Notes: generated by a model not told the origin, from the sequence alone. A stretch of 64,000 nucleotides of DNA from Falsihalocynthiibacter halioticoli (GCF_025802015.1 NZ_JAOYFC010000001.1:868001-932000); one strand, 5' to 3'. Numbered from the stretch's first letter, positions 8,405 to 17,025 are shown. Numbers and translations: made by a program.

Positions 8405-8837
8405 AGTGGCCCTTACCTGCGGACTCTGTACACGCGCGGCGGTTACCAAACTGGCTGTGACGCTGGGCGGCTCTGCGCTTGCAGAAGCCGAGCCGCTTCG
8501 TGTTCCTTCTGGTCAAGATGTTGAATTTCTTCAGCAAATCGAAGCAGAGGGCGCGCTGGGTGGGGGCGATCCATATGGTAAGTCAACGCATTTTCGATTT
8601 GTGGCACCGTCCTTGAGCCGAGAGCAGTCTTACGACGCAGTCGCAGAAGACCTGATGTTCCTGTGCAATCGGTTCGCGATCCCACGTTTGGACGAAGCGG
8701 GATATCAGGATGGTGCGGAAGTTGTGATCTCTGTGGCCAAGGCCCCAACCGAGTTCGGCGCGCTTACGCCAGATATCCCGAAATTCTTCGAGAGCTTCTC
8801 TGTGGAGAGCGGAATCTGTCATTGGGGAGATTACTAA
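8397..8837 (+). CDS. Hypothetical secreted protein of the pcc cluster (DUF6497-like)
   Basis: A 146-residue protein. The first 30 or so residues are hydrophobic with a possible signal-peptidase site after GSALA, so export is plausible. Two Cys lie near the N-terminus and one near the C-terminus (GICHWGDY). The middle contains THFRFVAPSL and EDLMFLCNRFAIPRL, which recalls a Rhodobacteraceae family of unknown function, possibly DUF6497; this is from memory and unverified. GGAGGA ends 6 bases before the ATG, and the gene overlaps the preceding one by eight bases. Confidence 0.75.
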   Translation: MARVALTCGLCTRAAVTKLAVTLGGSALAEAEPLRVPSGQDVEFLQQIEAEGALGGGDPYGKSTHFRFVAPSLSREQSYDAVAEDLMFLCNRFAIPRLDEAGYQDGAEVVISVAKAPTEFGALTPDIPKFFESFSVESGICHWGDY

Positions 8838-9051
8838 TGGCGGTTCAACTGGAGAATGAAACGAGCCATTGCGGCCAAGAGCCGTGCAAAAACTCGCAAC
8901 CCTGTGAAGTAACTGTGAAATTCGGGCTTCCATTTGTGAGATGTTGCGATAAGGTGAGGTTAAGCCGTTGTTTTACCCCTCCCGCGGGAAAGGGATGGCT
9001 GCGCGTTTCGTATTGTGAAGCGCGCTATAACAATTGGATAAGGAGACAGAT

Positions 9052-9177
9052 ATGTCGAATACAGCCAAAATCGTTGCAGCACTCGGCCTCATCGTTGTTG
9101 TTGCAGCTTGTTCTAAAGAAGAAGAAGTGGTTATTGTTGAGCCAGTGGTCGAAGAGCCAACAATGTCCAAGTACTAA
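9052..9177 (+). CDS. Small lipoprotein, 41 residues
   Basis: This short frame begins with ATG at 9052 after a good AAGGAG site (9040-9045) and ends at TAA 9175-9177. The product has a short N-terminus, a hydrophobic run (ALGLIVVVAA) and a lipobox VAAC with the acceptor Cys at residue 20. An acidic tail rich in Glu and Val follows (KEEEVVIVEPVVEEP). It should be lipid-anchored after processing to about 22 residues. Small acidic lipoproteins of this kind are common in the Rhodobacteraceae and functionally uncharacterised. It lies alone between the pccB-side and pccA-side genes. Confidence 0.75.
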   Translation: MSNTAKIVAALGLIVVVAACSKEEEVVIVEPVVEEPTMSKY

Positions 9178-9215
9178 GAGATCTTGCGGGCAGGGCTTTG
9201 GTTCTGCTCGCACAC

Positions 9216-9234
9216 TGCCCGACAGGGTCGGGCA
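9216..9234 (+). terminator. Hairpin downstream of the small lipoprotein gene
   Basis: A perfect 8-bp inverted repeat (TGCCCGAC at 9216-9223, GTCGGGCA at 9227-9234) with a 3-nt loop, 38 bases after the lipoprotein stop. No T-run follows, so it may stabilise the small mRNA or assist Rho-dependent ending rather than act as a classic intrinsic terminator. Confidence 0.5.
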
Positions 9235-9345
9235 CCATGGGGCCGCCACCCCTTCGGACTATCTCCGAAATTTTGGTATTTCCGCACTGAACTTCCTCTG
9301 TGTTTGCTCTAGGATCGGGCGCAAACAAGCAAGAGGGGTTTTACC

Positions 9346-9729
9346 ATGCTAAAGCATCGCGGATTTCCGGGTCGTTTGCCCGGCACAGATTTCCAATTCA
9401 CCATTCGACGCGACAACAAAAAAGGCGCAACTGCAATCACGCAGCGTGAGCGCTATGCGGATCGGCGCCCAGCAGATCGACGCGCGGACGCTGGCTTCAT
9501 GGCGGCGCTCTGGCATCACTTCGGCGATCAGCCGTTTGAGCGGGGCAATCTTGATGCGGGACGGTTGAGCTGGCTCTTTGGGCGCGAGGTTGTTGCTGTG
9601 GATGATCCGTTTGATCCGTGCAGCTATGAGGCGATGCTCCAGATCGACGAACAACGCGCGCGGGCGAGCTTTCCGGATGTTTTCGGCGCGGATTTTGACG
9701 ATATTTTTGTCGACGAGGGAGGACGTTAG
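9346..9729 (+). CDS. Hypothetical protein of the pcc cluster
   Basis: A 127-residue soluble protein, Arg- and Asp-rich, with no signal peptide, membrane helix or recognisable domain. The ATG at 9346 follows AAGAGGGG. The C-terminus is acidic (FGADFDDIFVDEGGR). It lies in the direction of the pcc cluster and is followed about 170 bp later by a strong terminator. I do not recognise the family; codon use resembles its neighbours. Confidence 0.65.
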   Translation: MLKHRGFPGRLPGTDFQFTIRRDNKKGATAITQRERYADRRPADRRADAGFMAALWHHFGDQPFERGNLDAGRLSWLFGREVVAVDDPFDPCSYEAMLQIDEQRARASFPDVFGADFDDIFVDEGGR

Positions 9730-9899
9730 GCGTGAACCTGCTTACCCCTTCAATCTTTCGGCAGAAACCGGCTCATTCGGTGAGTCGTGCAATTTTTGGG
9801 GTATCCAGACCCGACGTCACTTGGCAGAAATTGCTTATGACAGCGCGTGTTACAGCATGTTTTGTCATGGCGCAGCTATTGCGTTACCCTTCCCCTGTC

Positions 9900-9933
9900 G
9901 GGCCCGGCCATCCCCAGGCTGGGCCCGCTTTTT
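9900..9933 (+). terminator. Rho-independent terminator before the glycine-zipper lipoprotein
   Basis: GGGCCCGGCC (9900-9909) pairs with GGCTGGGCCC (9917-9926) through one G-U pair, with a 7-nt loop, followed by GC and five T (9929-9933). It closes the transcript from 9346-9729 and suggests the downstream lipoprotein has its own promoter. The 277 bp between 9730 and 10006 contain no credible gene. Confidence 0.85.
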
Positions 9934-10006
9934 CGCTTGATCAGAGCGGCCCTAAAATAACCGGGAGCGTAGAAAATACGGCCCCAAAAAACAGAGGTAC
10001 TTACCA

Positions 10007-10204
10007 ATGCTTGCAAAAAAACTCGTTGTCCTTTTTGTTGCGACTGCTTTCGTCGCAGGGTGTGAAACCAACGCACAAAACGCTGGCGTCGGTGCGCTTG
10101 CAGGTGGCGCGCTTGCAAGTGCAACTGGCGGGAACGTGGTTACCGGTGCGGCCGTTGGCGCTGCAGGTGGCGCTTTGTGTAAAGACGCAAACGTCTGTAA
10201 GTAA
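10007..10204 (+). CDS. Glycine-zipper small lipoprotein
   Basis: A 65-residue protein with a lipoprotein signal (LFVATAFVAGC, acceptor Cys at residue 19). It then has a Gly/Ala-rich glycine-zipper region, GVGALAGGALASATGG and GAAVGAAGGAL, and ends with a two-Cys stretch, CKDANVCK. Glycine-zipper lipoproteins of the outer membrane (for example OmpA-like and SlyB-like types) use such repeats to pack against membranes. The role here is unknown. It is flanked by two terminators and so is probably monocistronic. Confidence 0.8.
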   Translation: MLAKKLVVLFVATAFVAGCETNAQNAGVGALAGGALASATGGNVVTGAAVGAAGGALCKDANVCK

Positions 10205-10239
10205 CGCTACCGCAAACTTCTTAGAATTTTCCAATCGAG

Positions 10240-10271
10240 CACCATCCGCGCGCGGCGCGGGTGGTGTTTTT
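10240..10271 (+). terminator. Rho-independent terminator between the small lipoprotein and pccA
   Basis: CACCATCCGCG (10240-10250) pairs with CGCGGGTGGTG (10256-10266) through one mismatched or G-U position, with a 5-nt loop and five T at 10267-10271. It implies that pccA, 50 bp downstream, has its own promoter or is reached by read-through. Confidence 0.88.
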
Positions 10272-10321
10272 GCGTTTGGCCCCACGCGGATGGCCTGACG
10301 CCCAGACTTGAAGGACGTGCT

Positions 10322-12322
10322 ATGTTTAAAAAGATCCTGATCGCGAACCGAGGCGAAATCGCCTGTCGTGTGATTAAATCCGCCCAGAAAATGGGGATCA
10401 AAACCGTCGCGGTTTATTCGGATGCGGATCGCAATGCGCTGCACGTTAAAATGGCGGATGAAGCTGTTCATATCGGGCCTGCGCCAGCGAACCAGTCGTA
10501 TATCGTGATCGACAACATCATGCGCGCCATCAAGGAAACCGGCGCAGAGGCGGTTCATCCGGGCTATGGCTTCCTGAGCGAGAACAAGCTTTTTGCCGAG
10601 GCACTGGCCGAAGCTGGCGTAGCTTTTATCGGGCCGCCTGCTGGCGCGATTGAAAGCATGGGCGACAAGATCACCAGTAAGAAACTTGCCCAAGAGGCCG
10701 GGGTTTCGACCGTTCCGGGGTATATGGGGCTGATCGAGGATGCCGACGAGGCGGTCAAGATTTCCAACGAGGTTGGTTACCCAGTGATGATCAAGGCTTC
10801 CGCGGGTGGCGGTGGCAAGGGCATGCGGATTGCGTGGAACGATGATGAAGCGCGCGAAGGGTTCCAAAGTTCCAAGAACGAGGCGGCAAACAGTTTCGGT
10901 GATGACCGTATCTTCATTGAGAAATTCGTCACACAGCCGCGTCACATCGAAATTCAAGTGCTGGCCGACGGCCACGGCAACGCGATTTACCTGAACGAGC
11001 GGGAATGCTCGATCCAGCGCCGGAACCAGAAGGTGATCGAAGAAGCGCCAAGCCCCTTCCTTGATGAAGCAACACGCAAGGCAATGGGGGAGCAATCCGT
11101 GGCGCTTGCGGCGGCCGTTGATTACACGAGCGCGGGGACTGTTGAGTTTATCGTAGATGGGGAGCGGAACTTCTATTTCCTTGAGATGAACACCCGCCTT
11201 CAGGTGGAGCACCCAGTTACCGAGTTGATCACAGGCGTTGACCTTGTGGAACAAATGATCCGCGTTGCCTATGGCGAGAAACTGTCAATCAAGCAGAGCG
11301 ACGTGAAGCGTAACGGATGGGCCATTGAAAGCCGCCTTTATGCCGAAGACCCTTACCGCAACTTCCTTCCGTCGATTGGTCGGCTAACACGGTACCGCCC
11401 GCCCGAAGAGGTTGTCGCCGACACGCATGTGGTGCGCAATGATACCGGCGTCTTCGAGGGTGGCGAGATCAGCATGTATTACGACCCTATGATCGCCAAG
11501 CTTTGCACATGGGCGCCCGATCGTGGGGCGGCGATTGAAGCGATGCGAGATGCGCTTGATGGCTTCGAAGTTGAGGGGATCGGGCATAACCTGCCGTTCC
11601 TGTCGGCGGTGATGGATCATCCAAAGTTTGTTTCGGGCGATATCACAACGGCCTTTATCGAAGAAGAATATCCTGATGGATTTCAGGGAGTTGCACTGTC
11701 TGATGCTGATCTTCGGCGGATCGCAGCGGCGACCTGTGCGATGTACCGTGTTGCCGAAATTCGACGCACGCGTGTGTCGGGGCGGATGGACAACCACGAA
11801 CGTAAGGTCGGCACAGATTGGGTCGTGACGCTTCAAGGGGAGCGCTATGCGACGACGATCAAGGCGGACCCCGAGGGGGCGGATGTAACCTTTGAAGACG
11901 GGCACACCTTGCGCGTGGAAAGCGATTGGACACCCGGCGATAGCCTTGCGCGGTTGCGCGTGGGTGACGGGGATTTGGTGATGAAGGTCGACAAAATCAC
12001 ATCAGGGTTCCGCGTTCGGAGCCGTGGTGCAGACCTTGAGGTACGGGTACGCACGCCGCGTCAGGCCGAGTTGGCTGACCTCATGCCCGAGAAAATCGCG
12101 CCGGATACCTCCAAGCTTCTGCTTTGCCCGATGCCAGGTCTGATCGTTTCGGTCAATGTGGCCGAAGGCGACACTATCCACGAAGGGCAAGCGCTTTGCA
12201 CTGTTGAGGCAATGAAAATGGAGAACATCCTGCGCGCCGAAAAGAACGGCGTAGTTGCCAAGATCAACGCTGATGCGGGCGATAGCCTTGCGGTGGATGA
12301 CGTGATTATGGAGTTTGAATAG
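10322..12322 (+). CDS. pccA: Propionyl-CoA carboxylase, alpha subunit (biotin carboxylase plus BCCP)
   Basis: A 666-residue protein, normal for PccA. The N-terminal biotin carboxylase (about residues 1-450) opens with KKILIANRGEIACRVI and contains the ATP-grasp loop KASAGGGGKGMRIA and the EMNTRLQVEHPVTE segment. A BT domain links to the C-terminal biotinyl domain, where EAMKMEN places the biotin-bearing lysine at residue 632. It carboxylates biotin with ATP and bicarbonate and passes the carboxyl to PccB. Together with mcm it routes propionyl-CoA to succinyl-CoA. Confidence 0.96.
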   Translation: MFKKILIANRGEIACRVIKSAQKMGIKTVAVYSDADRNALHVKMADEAVHIGPAPANQSYIVIDNIMRAIKETGAEAVHPGYGFLSENKLFAEALAEAGVAFIGPPAGAIESMGDKITSKKLAQEAGVSTVPGYMGLIEDADEAVKISNEVGYPVMIKASAGGGGKGMRIAWNDDEAREGFQSSKNEAANSFGDDRIFIEKFVTQPRHIEIQVLADGHGNAIYLNERECSIQRRNQKVIEEAPSPFLDEATRKAMGEQSVALAAAVDYTSAGTVEFIVDGERNFYFLEMNTRLQVEHPVTELITGVDLVEQMIRVAYGEKLSIKQSDVKRNGWAIESRLYAEDPYRNFLPSIGRLTRYRPPEEVVADTHVVRNDTGVFEGGEISMYYDPMIAKLCTWAPDRGAAIEAMRDALDGFEVEGIGHNLPFLSAVMDHPKFVSGDITTAFIEEEYPDGFQGVALSDADLRRIAAATCAMYRVAEIRRTRVSGRMDNHERKVGTDWVVTLQGERYATTIKADPEGADVTFEDGHTLRVESDWTPGDSLARLRVGDGDLVMKVDKITSGFRVRSRGADLEVRVRTPRQAELADLMPEKIAPDTSKLLLCPMPGLIVSVNVAEGDTIHEGQALCTVEAMKMENILRAEKNGVVAKINADAGDSLAVDDVIMEFE

Positions 12323-12346
12323 GGTGATGCCCCGTGCGTCACATAC

Positions 12347-12802
12347 CTATTGTGGGGCAAGCGGTGAAATATCGCGCCTCTCGCGGACTTCGTCCTTGCG
12401 CAGTGGCATTTTGTCGATGGCGCGCAAAATTTCGCGGGCGGTCCACGGCGAGGGTTTGCGCTGGGCGATAGAGCCATCTTTGGCAATCAGCACCATCATA
12501 AAGCCACGCGGTCTGATGGTTTGGCGCACATCTGACTCCGCTGCTGGGTCCGTATCAAGGATCAACACAACATCACGGGCGGCAAACTCTTGCCAGTCTG
12601 CTTCGATCATCTCGACCTGCCGCTTGAAGTTGGGATCATTCGGGCTGTCGGCCATAACAACAAGGGGACGTGCGACCCATTTGTGCTCCGCGAGTGTGGT
12701 ATCCGCGCCCGCAACAGGGGCAAATTCAGAGCCGAGTTCCTGTGCTTTGAGCGCGGTGCTGACGCCGAGTAACCCTATAAAAACCAATGTGAAAAAACGC
12801 AT
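12347..12802 (-). CDS. DUF4174 domain protein, exported
   Basis: A 151-residue protein with a clear signal peptide (MRFFTLVFIGLLGVSTALKA) and a thioredoxin-like DUF4174 domain. It includes RPLVVMADSPNDPNFKRQ, VLILDTDP and MMVLIAKDGSIAQRK but has no CXXC motif. The start is placed at 12802, where a signal peptide begins and AGAGG precedes the ATG; the frame is open further upstream without a signal sequence. It lies opposite in direction between pccA and mcm. The function of the family is unknown; periplasmic location is likely. Confidence 0.83.
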   Translation of the reverse strand: MRFFTLVFIGLLGVSTALKAQELGSEFAPVAGADTTLAEHKWVARPLVVMADSPNDPNFKRQVEMIEADWQEFAARDVVLILDTDPAAESDVRQTIRPRGFMMVLIAKDGSIAQRKPSPWTAREILRAIDKMPLRKDEVRERRDISPLAPQ

Positions 12803-12992
12803 AGATAATCCTCTGTTCCTTTTGAATATAGGGTGGGCACTGCGCCTTGCACAGAGGGGAAGCACGCGGATTTTATCTGTTATCAAACATTTGTACGCCA
12901 ATCCGCCAATCCCAACGATTTTCCGGCCCCAAATTGCCCCGATGGCATTGGGCTGCATATCGATCCAGACCGCAGACTGAGAAGGACGCGAC

Positions 12993-15119
12993 ATGACAGA
13001 CAAGACAGAGAAATGGTCCGAGCTTGCCACAAAGGAGCTTCGCGGTCGTGCGCTTGACGACCTAACGTGGCAGACGCCCGAGGGGATCGCGGTCAAGCCG
13101 GTTTATACAGAGGACGACACACAGTCGCTGGACCACATGGGCAGCATGCCCGGCGTTGCGCCCTTTACCCGTGGGCCGCGTGCCACGATGTATGCGGGCC
13201 GCCCTTGGACCATCCGCCAATATGCGGGATTTTCGACCGCTGAGGAAAGCAACGCGTTTTATCGCAAAGCGCTTGATGCGGGGCAGCAGGGGGTGTCCGT
13301 GGCGTTCGATCTGGCTACGCACCGTGGCTATGACTCTGATCACGAACGGGTCGAGGGTGATGTCGGCAAAGCGGGCGTGGCGATTGACTCGGTCGAGGAT
13401 ATGAAAATCCTGTTCGACGGTATTCCGCTGGAAAAGATCAGCGTGTCCATGACAATGAACGGCGCGGTTATCCCGATACTTGCCAATTTTATCGTGGCGG
13501 GAGAGGAGCAGGGCGTCGATCGGAGCTTGCTTTCCGGCACAATCCAGAACGACATCCTCAAGGAATTTATGGTGCGGAACACCTATATCTATCCGCCCGA
13601 ACCCTCGATGCGGATTGTCAGTGACATCATCGAGTATACCTCCAAGGAAATGCCGAAATTCAATTCGATCTCGATTTCGGGCTATCACATGCAAGAGGCG
13701 GGCGCGAACCTTGTTCAGGAGCTGGCCTTCACGCTGGCGGACGGTAAGGAATACGTGAAGGCCGCACTAGCGAAGGGGCTGGATGTGGATGCTTTTGCGC
13801 CGCGGCTGTCGTTCTTCTTTGCGATCGGTATGAACTTCTTCATGGAAGCGGCCAAGCTTCGGGCGGCGCGGTTCCTCTGGCACAAGATCATGTCGGAGTT
13901 TTCGCCCAAGAAACCCGGCTCGCTCATGCTTCGGACCCACTGCCAGACTTCGGGCGTGTCGCTGCAGGAGCAGGATCCGTATAACAATGTGGTGCGTACA
14001 GCCTATGAGGCGATGAGCGCGGTGCTTGGCGGGACACAATCGCTGCACACCAATTCCTTTGACGAAGCCATCGCGTTGCCGACCGATTTCTCCTCCCGCA
14101 TTGCGCGGAATACGCAGTTGATTTTGCAAAATGAAACCGGCGTGACCAATGTGGTCGATCCTTTGGCTGGGTCATATTACGTTGAAAAACTCACGGCCGA
14201 TTTGGCGGATGAGGCGTGGAAGCTCATCGAAGAAATCGACGAGATGGGCGGAATGACCAAAGCCGTGGCAACGGGCATGCCAAAGCTGCGGATCGAGGAA
14301 GCCGCGGCGCGACGTCAGGCGGCTGTGGACCGTGGCGACGAAGTGATTGTCGGCGTGAACAAGTTCCGTCTCGAGAAAGAAGACGAGATCGACATTCTGG
14401 ACGTAGACAACGTGGCTGTTCGCGAAGCACAGGTCGCGCGCCTTGCCGAAATTCGCGCGAGCCGTGATGCAGCGGCCACAGAGGCCGCGCTTGCCGCGCT
14501 TGAGAAGGGAGCGGAAAGCGGCGAAGGCAACTTGCTCGCGCTGGCCGTTGAGGCAGCCCGCGCCCGTGCAACCGTAGGAGAGATTTCGATGGCGATGGAA
14601 AAGGCATTCGGACGGCACCGCGCTGAAGTAAAGACCTTGGCGGGCGTCTATGGCGCGGCCTATGAGGGCGACGAGGGCTTTGGCGCGATCCAGAAATCGG
14701 TTGAGGACTTTGCCGAGGAAACAGGGCGTCGTCCACGGATGCTTGTGGTTAAAATGGGACAAGACGGCCATGACCGTGGCGCCAAGGTGATCGCAACGGC
14801 CTTTGCCGATATCGGCTTTGATGTGGATGTTGGCCCGCTGTTCCAAACGCCGGAAGAAGCCGCGCAGGATGCGGTTGATAATGACGTGCACATCGTCGGC
14901 ATCAGCAGTCAGGCCGCAGGGCACAAAACGCTTGCGCCCAAGCTGGTTGAGGCGCTGAAGGCGCAAGGCGCCGAAGACATCATTGTGATTTGCGGCGGGG
15001 TTATTCCACAGCAAGATTATGATTTTCTTTACAAATCCGGCGTGAAGGCGATATTCGGTCCTGGTACAAATATACCCGAGGCGGCACAAGACATCCTGCG
15101 TTTGATCCGTTCGAAATAA
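12993..15119 (+). CDS. mcm: Methylmalonyl-CoA mutase, adenosylcobalamin-dependent
   Basis: A 708-residue homodimer-type mutase that converts (R)-methylmalonyl-CoA to succinyl-CoA. The N-terminal TIM-barrel catalytic domain (about residues 30-540) shows TMYAGRPWTIRQYAGFST and AFDLATHRGYDSDH. The C-terminal cobalamin-binding domain has the DxHxxG motif, D591-G-H593-D-R-G596. SSQAAGH and CGGVIPQQDYDFL complete the nucleotide-loop site. It follows pccA in the same direction, with an inverted DUF4174 gene between. No methylmalonyl-CoA epimerase or MeaB-type chaperone gene is present in the window. Confidence 0.96.
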   Translation: MTDKTEKWSELATKELRGRALDDLTWQTPEGIAVKPVYTEDDTQSLDHMGSMPGVAPFTRGPRATMYAGRPWTIRQYAGFSTAEESNAFYRKALDAGQQGVSVAFDLATHRGYDSDHERVEGDVGKAGVAIDSVEDMKILFDGIPLEKISVSMTMNGAVIPILANFIVAGEEQGVDRSLLSGTIQNDILKEFMVRNTYIYPPEPSMRIVSDIIEYTSKEMPKFNSISISGYHMQEAGANLVQELAFTLADGKEYVKAALAKGLDVDAFAPRLSFFFAIGMNFFMEAAKLRAARFLWHKIMSEFSPKKPGSLMLRTHCQTSGVSLQEQDPYNNVVRTAYEAMSAVLGGTQSLHTNSFDEAIALPTDFSSRIARNTQLILQNETGVTNVVDPLAGSYYVEKLTADLADEAWKLIEEIDEMGGMTKAVATGMPKLRIEEAAARRQAAVDRGDEVIVGVNKFRLEKEDEIDILDVDNVAVREAQVARLAEIRASRDAAATEAALAALEKGAESGEGNLLALAVEAARARATVGEISMAMEKAFGRHRAEVKTLAGVYGAAYEGDEGFGAIQKSVEDFAEETGRRPRMLVVKMGQDGHDRGAKVIATAFADIGFDVDVGPLFQTPEEAAQDAVDNDVHIVGISSQAAGHKTLAPKLVEALKAQGAEDIIVICGGVIPQQDYDFLYKSGVKAIFGPGTNIPEAAQDILRLIRSK

Positions 15120-15126
15120 ACAAAAA

Positions 15127-15160
15127 AGCCGTGCAATGAGGGGGTGCCTTTTGCGCGGCT
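15127..15160 (+). terminator. Hairpin after methylmalonyl-CoA mutase
   Basis: AGCCGTGCAA (15127-15136) pairs with TTGCGCGGCT (15151-15160) with one G-U pair and a 14-nt loop. It is preceded by A6 (15122-15127) but followed by CTTGG rather than a T-run, so termination strength is uncertain. Confidence 0.5.
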
Positions 15161-15200
15161 CTTGGGTAGCCTTCGCAGGAAAATTGCAAAGAGGCCCCGC

Positions 15201-15824
15201 ATGACATCGCTTGAAATTGACCATTTCGCCATTGCCGCCGAAACACTGGCCGAGGGCGTTGAATATGTGCAGGACACGCTCGGCGTGACACTGTCCGATG
15301 TGGGGCATCATGCGAAAATGGGCACGCACAATCGGCTGCTCTCGCTTGGACCGTCTGTTTATCTTGAAGTGATTGCAATTGACCCAGAGGCCAAGCCGCC
15401 AATGTTTCCGCGCTGGTTTGATCTTGACCATTTTCGCGGTGCGCCGCGCCTGACCAACTGGATTTGCCGCACAACGAACCTCCCCGCAGCGCTTGAGCTT
15501 GGACCGGACGGAAGCGGGGAGCCAATGGAGTTTGTGCGGGGAAATTTTCACTGGCATATGGGCGTTCCCGCCAATGGAGTTCTGCCCTTCGGTGGCGCGT
15601 TTCCAGCGCTGATTTCATGGCATGGCGATGCGCATCCTTGCGCGCGGCTTGAGGATCAGGGGTGTCGGCTTGAGGCGCTCACACTTGGCCATCCAGAAGC
15701 GCCAAACCTCGCGGCCTCGCTTGCGGCCTATCACATTACGCCCGAGGTCCAGATCGAAACGAGTGGACGCCCCAAGTTGCGCGTTGAGGTGCAGACACCA
15801 AGCGGCACAAAGGTGCTCGCATGA
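15201..15824 (+). CDS. VOC-family (glyoxalase-like domain) protein
   Basis: A 207-residue protein of the glyoxalase-like family. It opens with LEIDHFAIAAETLAEGVEYVQDTLGV, followed by GTHNRLLSLGPSVYLEVIAID, then a second, more diverged half. The frame is open to 15144, but the ATG at 15201 begins directly at the conserved strand and follows GAGGCCCC. It is too long and too different to be methylmalonyl-CoA epimerase, despite following mcm. The next gene overlaps its stop by four bases (ATGA). Confidence 0.82.
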   Translation: MTSLEIDHFAIAAETLAEGVEYVQDTLGVTLSDVGHHAKMGTHNRLLSLGPSVYLEVIAIDPEAKPPMFPRWFDLDHFRGAPRLTNWICRTTNLPAALELGPDGSGEPMEFVRGNFHWHMGVPANGVLPFGGAFPALISWHGDAHPCARLEDQGCRLEALTLGHPEAPNLAASLAAYHITPEVQIETSGRPKLRVEVQTPSGTKVLA

Positions 15825-16306
15825 TCCGCGCGGCCGAAAGTGCGGATTTGCCCGCCGTTCTTGAGATTTGGAACCACGCGATCCGCGAGACGATCACAAC
15901 ATTCAATTCGCGTGAAAAAACGTTGAAGGAAGTTCAGGAAACACTCGCGCAGAAGCAGGCAGATGATATGCCGTTTCTTTTGGCCGAGACCGATGTAGAG
16001 ATCGTTGGATTTGCCACGTATGGCCAATTTCGAGGCGGTGTTGGCTATCGGTATTCCGTGGAGCACAGCATTTTCTTGAGCGAGGCCGCCAAGGGCAAAG
16101 GGCTGGGGCGCGCGCTTTTGGCCGAACTGGAGGGCATCGCCAAGAGCCGTGGTATGCATTCAATGATTGCCGGAATTTCAGGCGAAAACAGTGCCGCCAT
16201 CGCATTTCACGCGCGTCTTGGGTATCGAGACGTTGCACGGGTTCCGGAAGTCGGCCATAAGTTTGGGCGCTGGTTCAACCTCGTATTGATGCAGAAAATG
16301 CTCTAA
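15821..16306 (+). CDS. GNAT-family N-acetyltransferase, phosphinothricin-type
   Basis: A 161-residue GNAT enzyme. It opens with IRAAESADLPAVLEIWNHAIRETITTFNS and ends in the pattern of PAT/bar-like acetyltransferases (IAFHARLGYRDVARVPEVGHKFGRWFNL). The acetyl-CoA loop is AAKGKGLGRALL. Such enzymes acetylate small amines, amino acids or phosphinothricin-like compounds. The ATGA overlap with the VOC gene indicates co-expression and perhaps a joint role in modifying a small molecule; the substrate is unknown. Confidence 0.87.
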   Translation: MIRAAESADLPAVLEIWNHAIRETITTFNSREKTLKEVQETLAQKQADDMPFLLAETDVEIVGFATYGQFRGGVGYRYSVEHSIFLSEAAKGKGLGRALLAELEGIAKSRGMHSMIAGISGENSAAIAFHARLGYRDVARVPEVGHKFGRWFNLVLMQKML

Positions 16307-16344
16307 GCCGTTTATTTTTACTGATTTTAAGATAAAGTTTATTT

Positions 16345-17025
16345 ATGTCTCTTTGGTCCAGAATTTCAGATGCCATTGCGGCGCTGCGAAGTGGTGAGAG
16401 CCTGTCACAGGTGTTTGACCGCCTCAGCGCGCCGCCGGAACGTTCGGTTGCCTTTACGATTGCCGTAATTGCGCTTGGGGCCAAGATGGCCAAGGCTGAC
16501 GGGATGGTTACGCGCGATGAGGTTTCGGCCTTTCGCGAGGTGTTCCACATTCCCCCAGAGGAAGAGGCTAACGCCGCGCGGGTTTTTAATATGGCCCGCA
16601 CTGATATAGCCGGATTTGACGATTACGCCCGCAAGATTGCCAAGATGCTGGGGCCGGATAATCCGATTAAGAATGATCTGCTGGAAGGGCTGTTTTATAT
16701 TGCGGTTGCCGATGGCGAGTATCACCCGAACGAGAACGAGTTTTTGGCCAAGGTCGCGGAAATTCTTGGCATAAGTGAGCGCCAATTTAACAGCGTGAGA
16801 GCGCGGTTCGTGCCGGATGCTGCGCCTGATCCATATGAAATTCTTGGTGTGCCCCATGACGCGCCGATTGAGGACGTGCGTGCAGCGTGGCGCAAAGCTG
16901 TTCGCGAGAGCCACCCAGACCGAATGATTGCGCGTGGCGTACCGAAGGAAGCGATTAAGTTGGCTGAGAAACGGCTTGTTGCCGTTAATCGCGCGTGGGA
17001 AGAAATCCAGAAGGACGCGGCCTGA
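16345..17025 (+). CDS. TerB-DnaJ domain protein (DjlA-like co-chaperone)
   Basis: A 226-residue protein with a TerB-like helical domain (about residues 30-150, FTIAVIALGAKMAKADGMVTRDEV) followed by a C-terminal J domain (about 162-224) that contains the essential HPD triad in RESHPDRMIARG. J domains stimulate DnaK ATPase. Unlike E. coli DjlA there is no clear N-terminal membrane anchor. The stop overlaps the start of the next gene by one base. The client is unknown. Confidence 0.87.
   Translation: MSLWSRISDAIAALRSGESLSQVFDRLSAPPERSVAFTIAVIALGAKMAKADGMVTRDEVSAFREVFHIPPEEEANAARVFNMARTDIAGFDDYARKIAKMLGPDNPIKNDLLEGLFYIAVADGEYHPNENEFLAKVAEILGISERQFNSVRARFVPDAAPDPYEILGVPHDAPIEDVRAAWRKAVRESHPDRMIARGVPKEAIKLAEKRLVAVNRAWEEIQKDAA

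Noticed and set aside
8837..9352. Frame starting with a TAATG overlap behind the second hypothetical gene
   Set aside because: It runs through the small lipoprotein gene in another frame, has atypical codon use and resembles no protein; the lipoprotein at 9052 explains the region better.
9732..10298. 188-codon plus-strand frame
   Set aside because: It crosses a strong terminator and the glycine-zipper lipoprotein gene in a different frame.
14172..15557. 461-codon frame antisense to methylmalonyl-CoA mutase
   Set aside because: A long antisense shadow of a high-GC gene, without family similarity.
15201..15824. Possible methylmalonyl-CoA epimerase next to mcm
   Set aside because: It is VOC-like but 207 residues long and of the glyoxalase-like type; epimerases are about 135-150 residues with a different ligand pattern.
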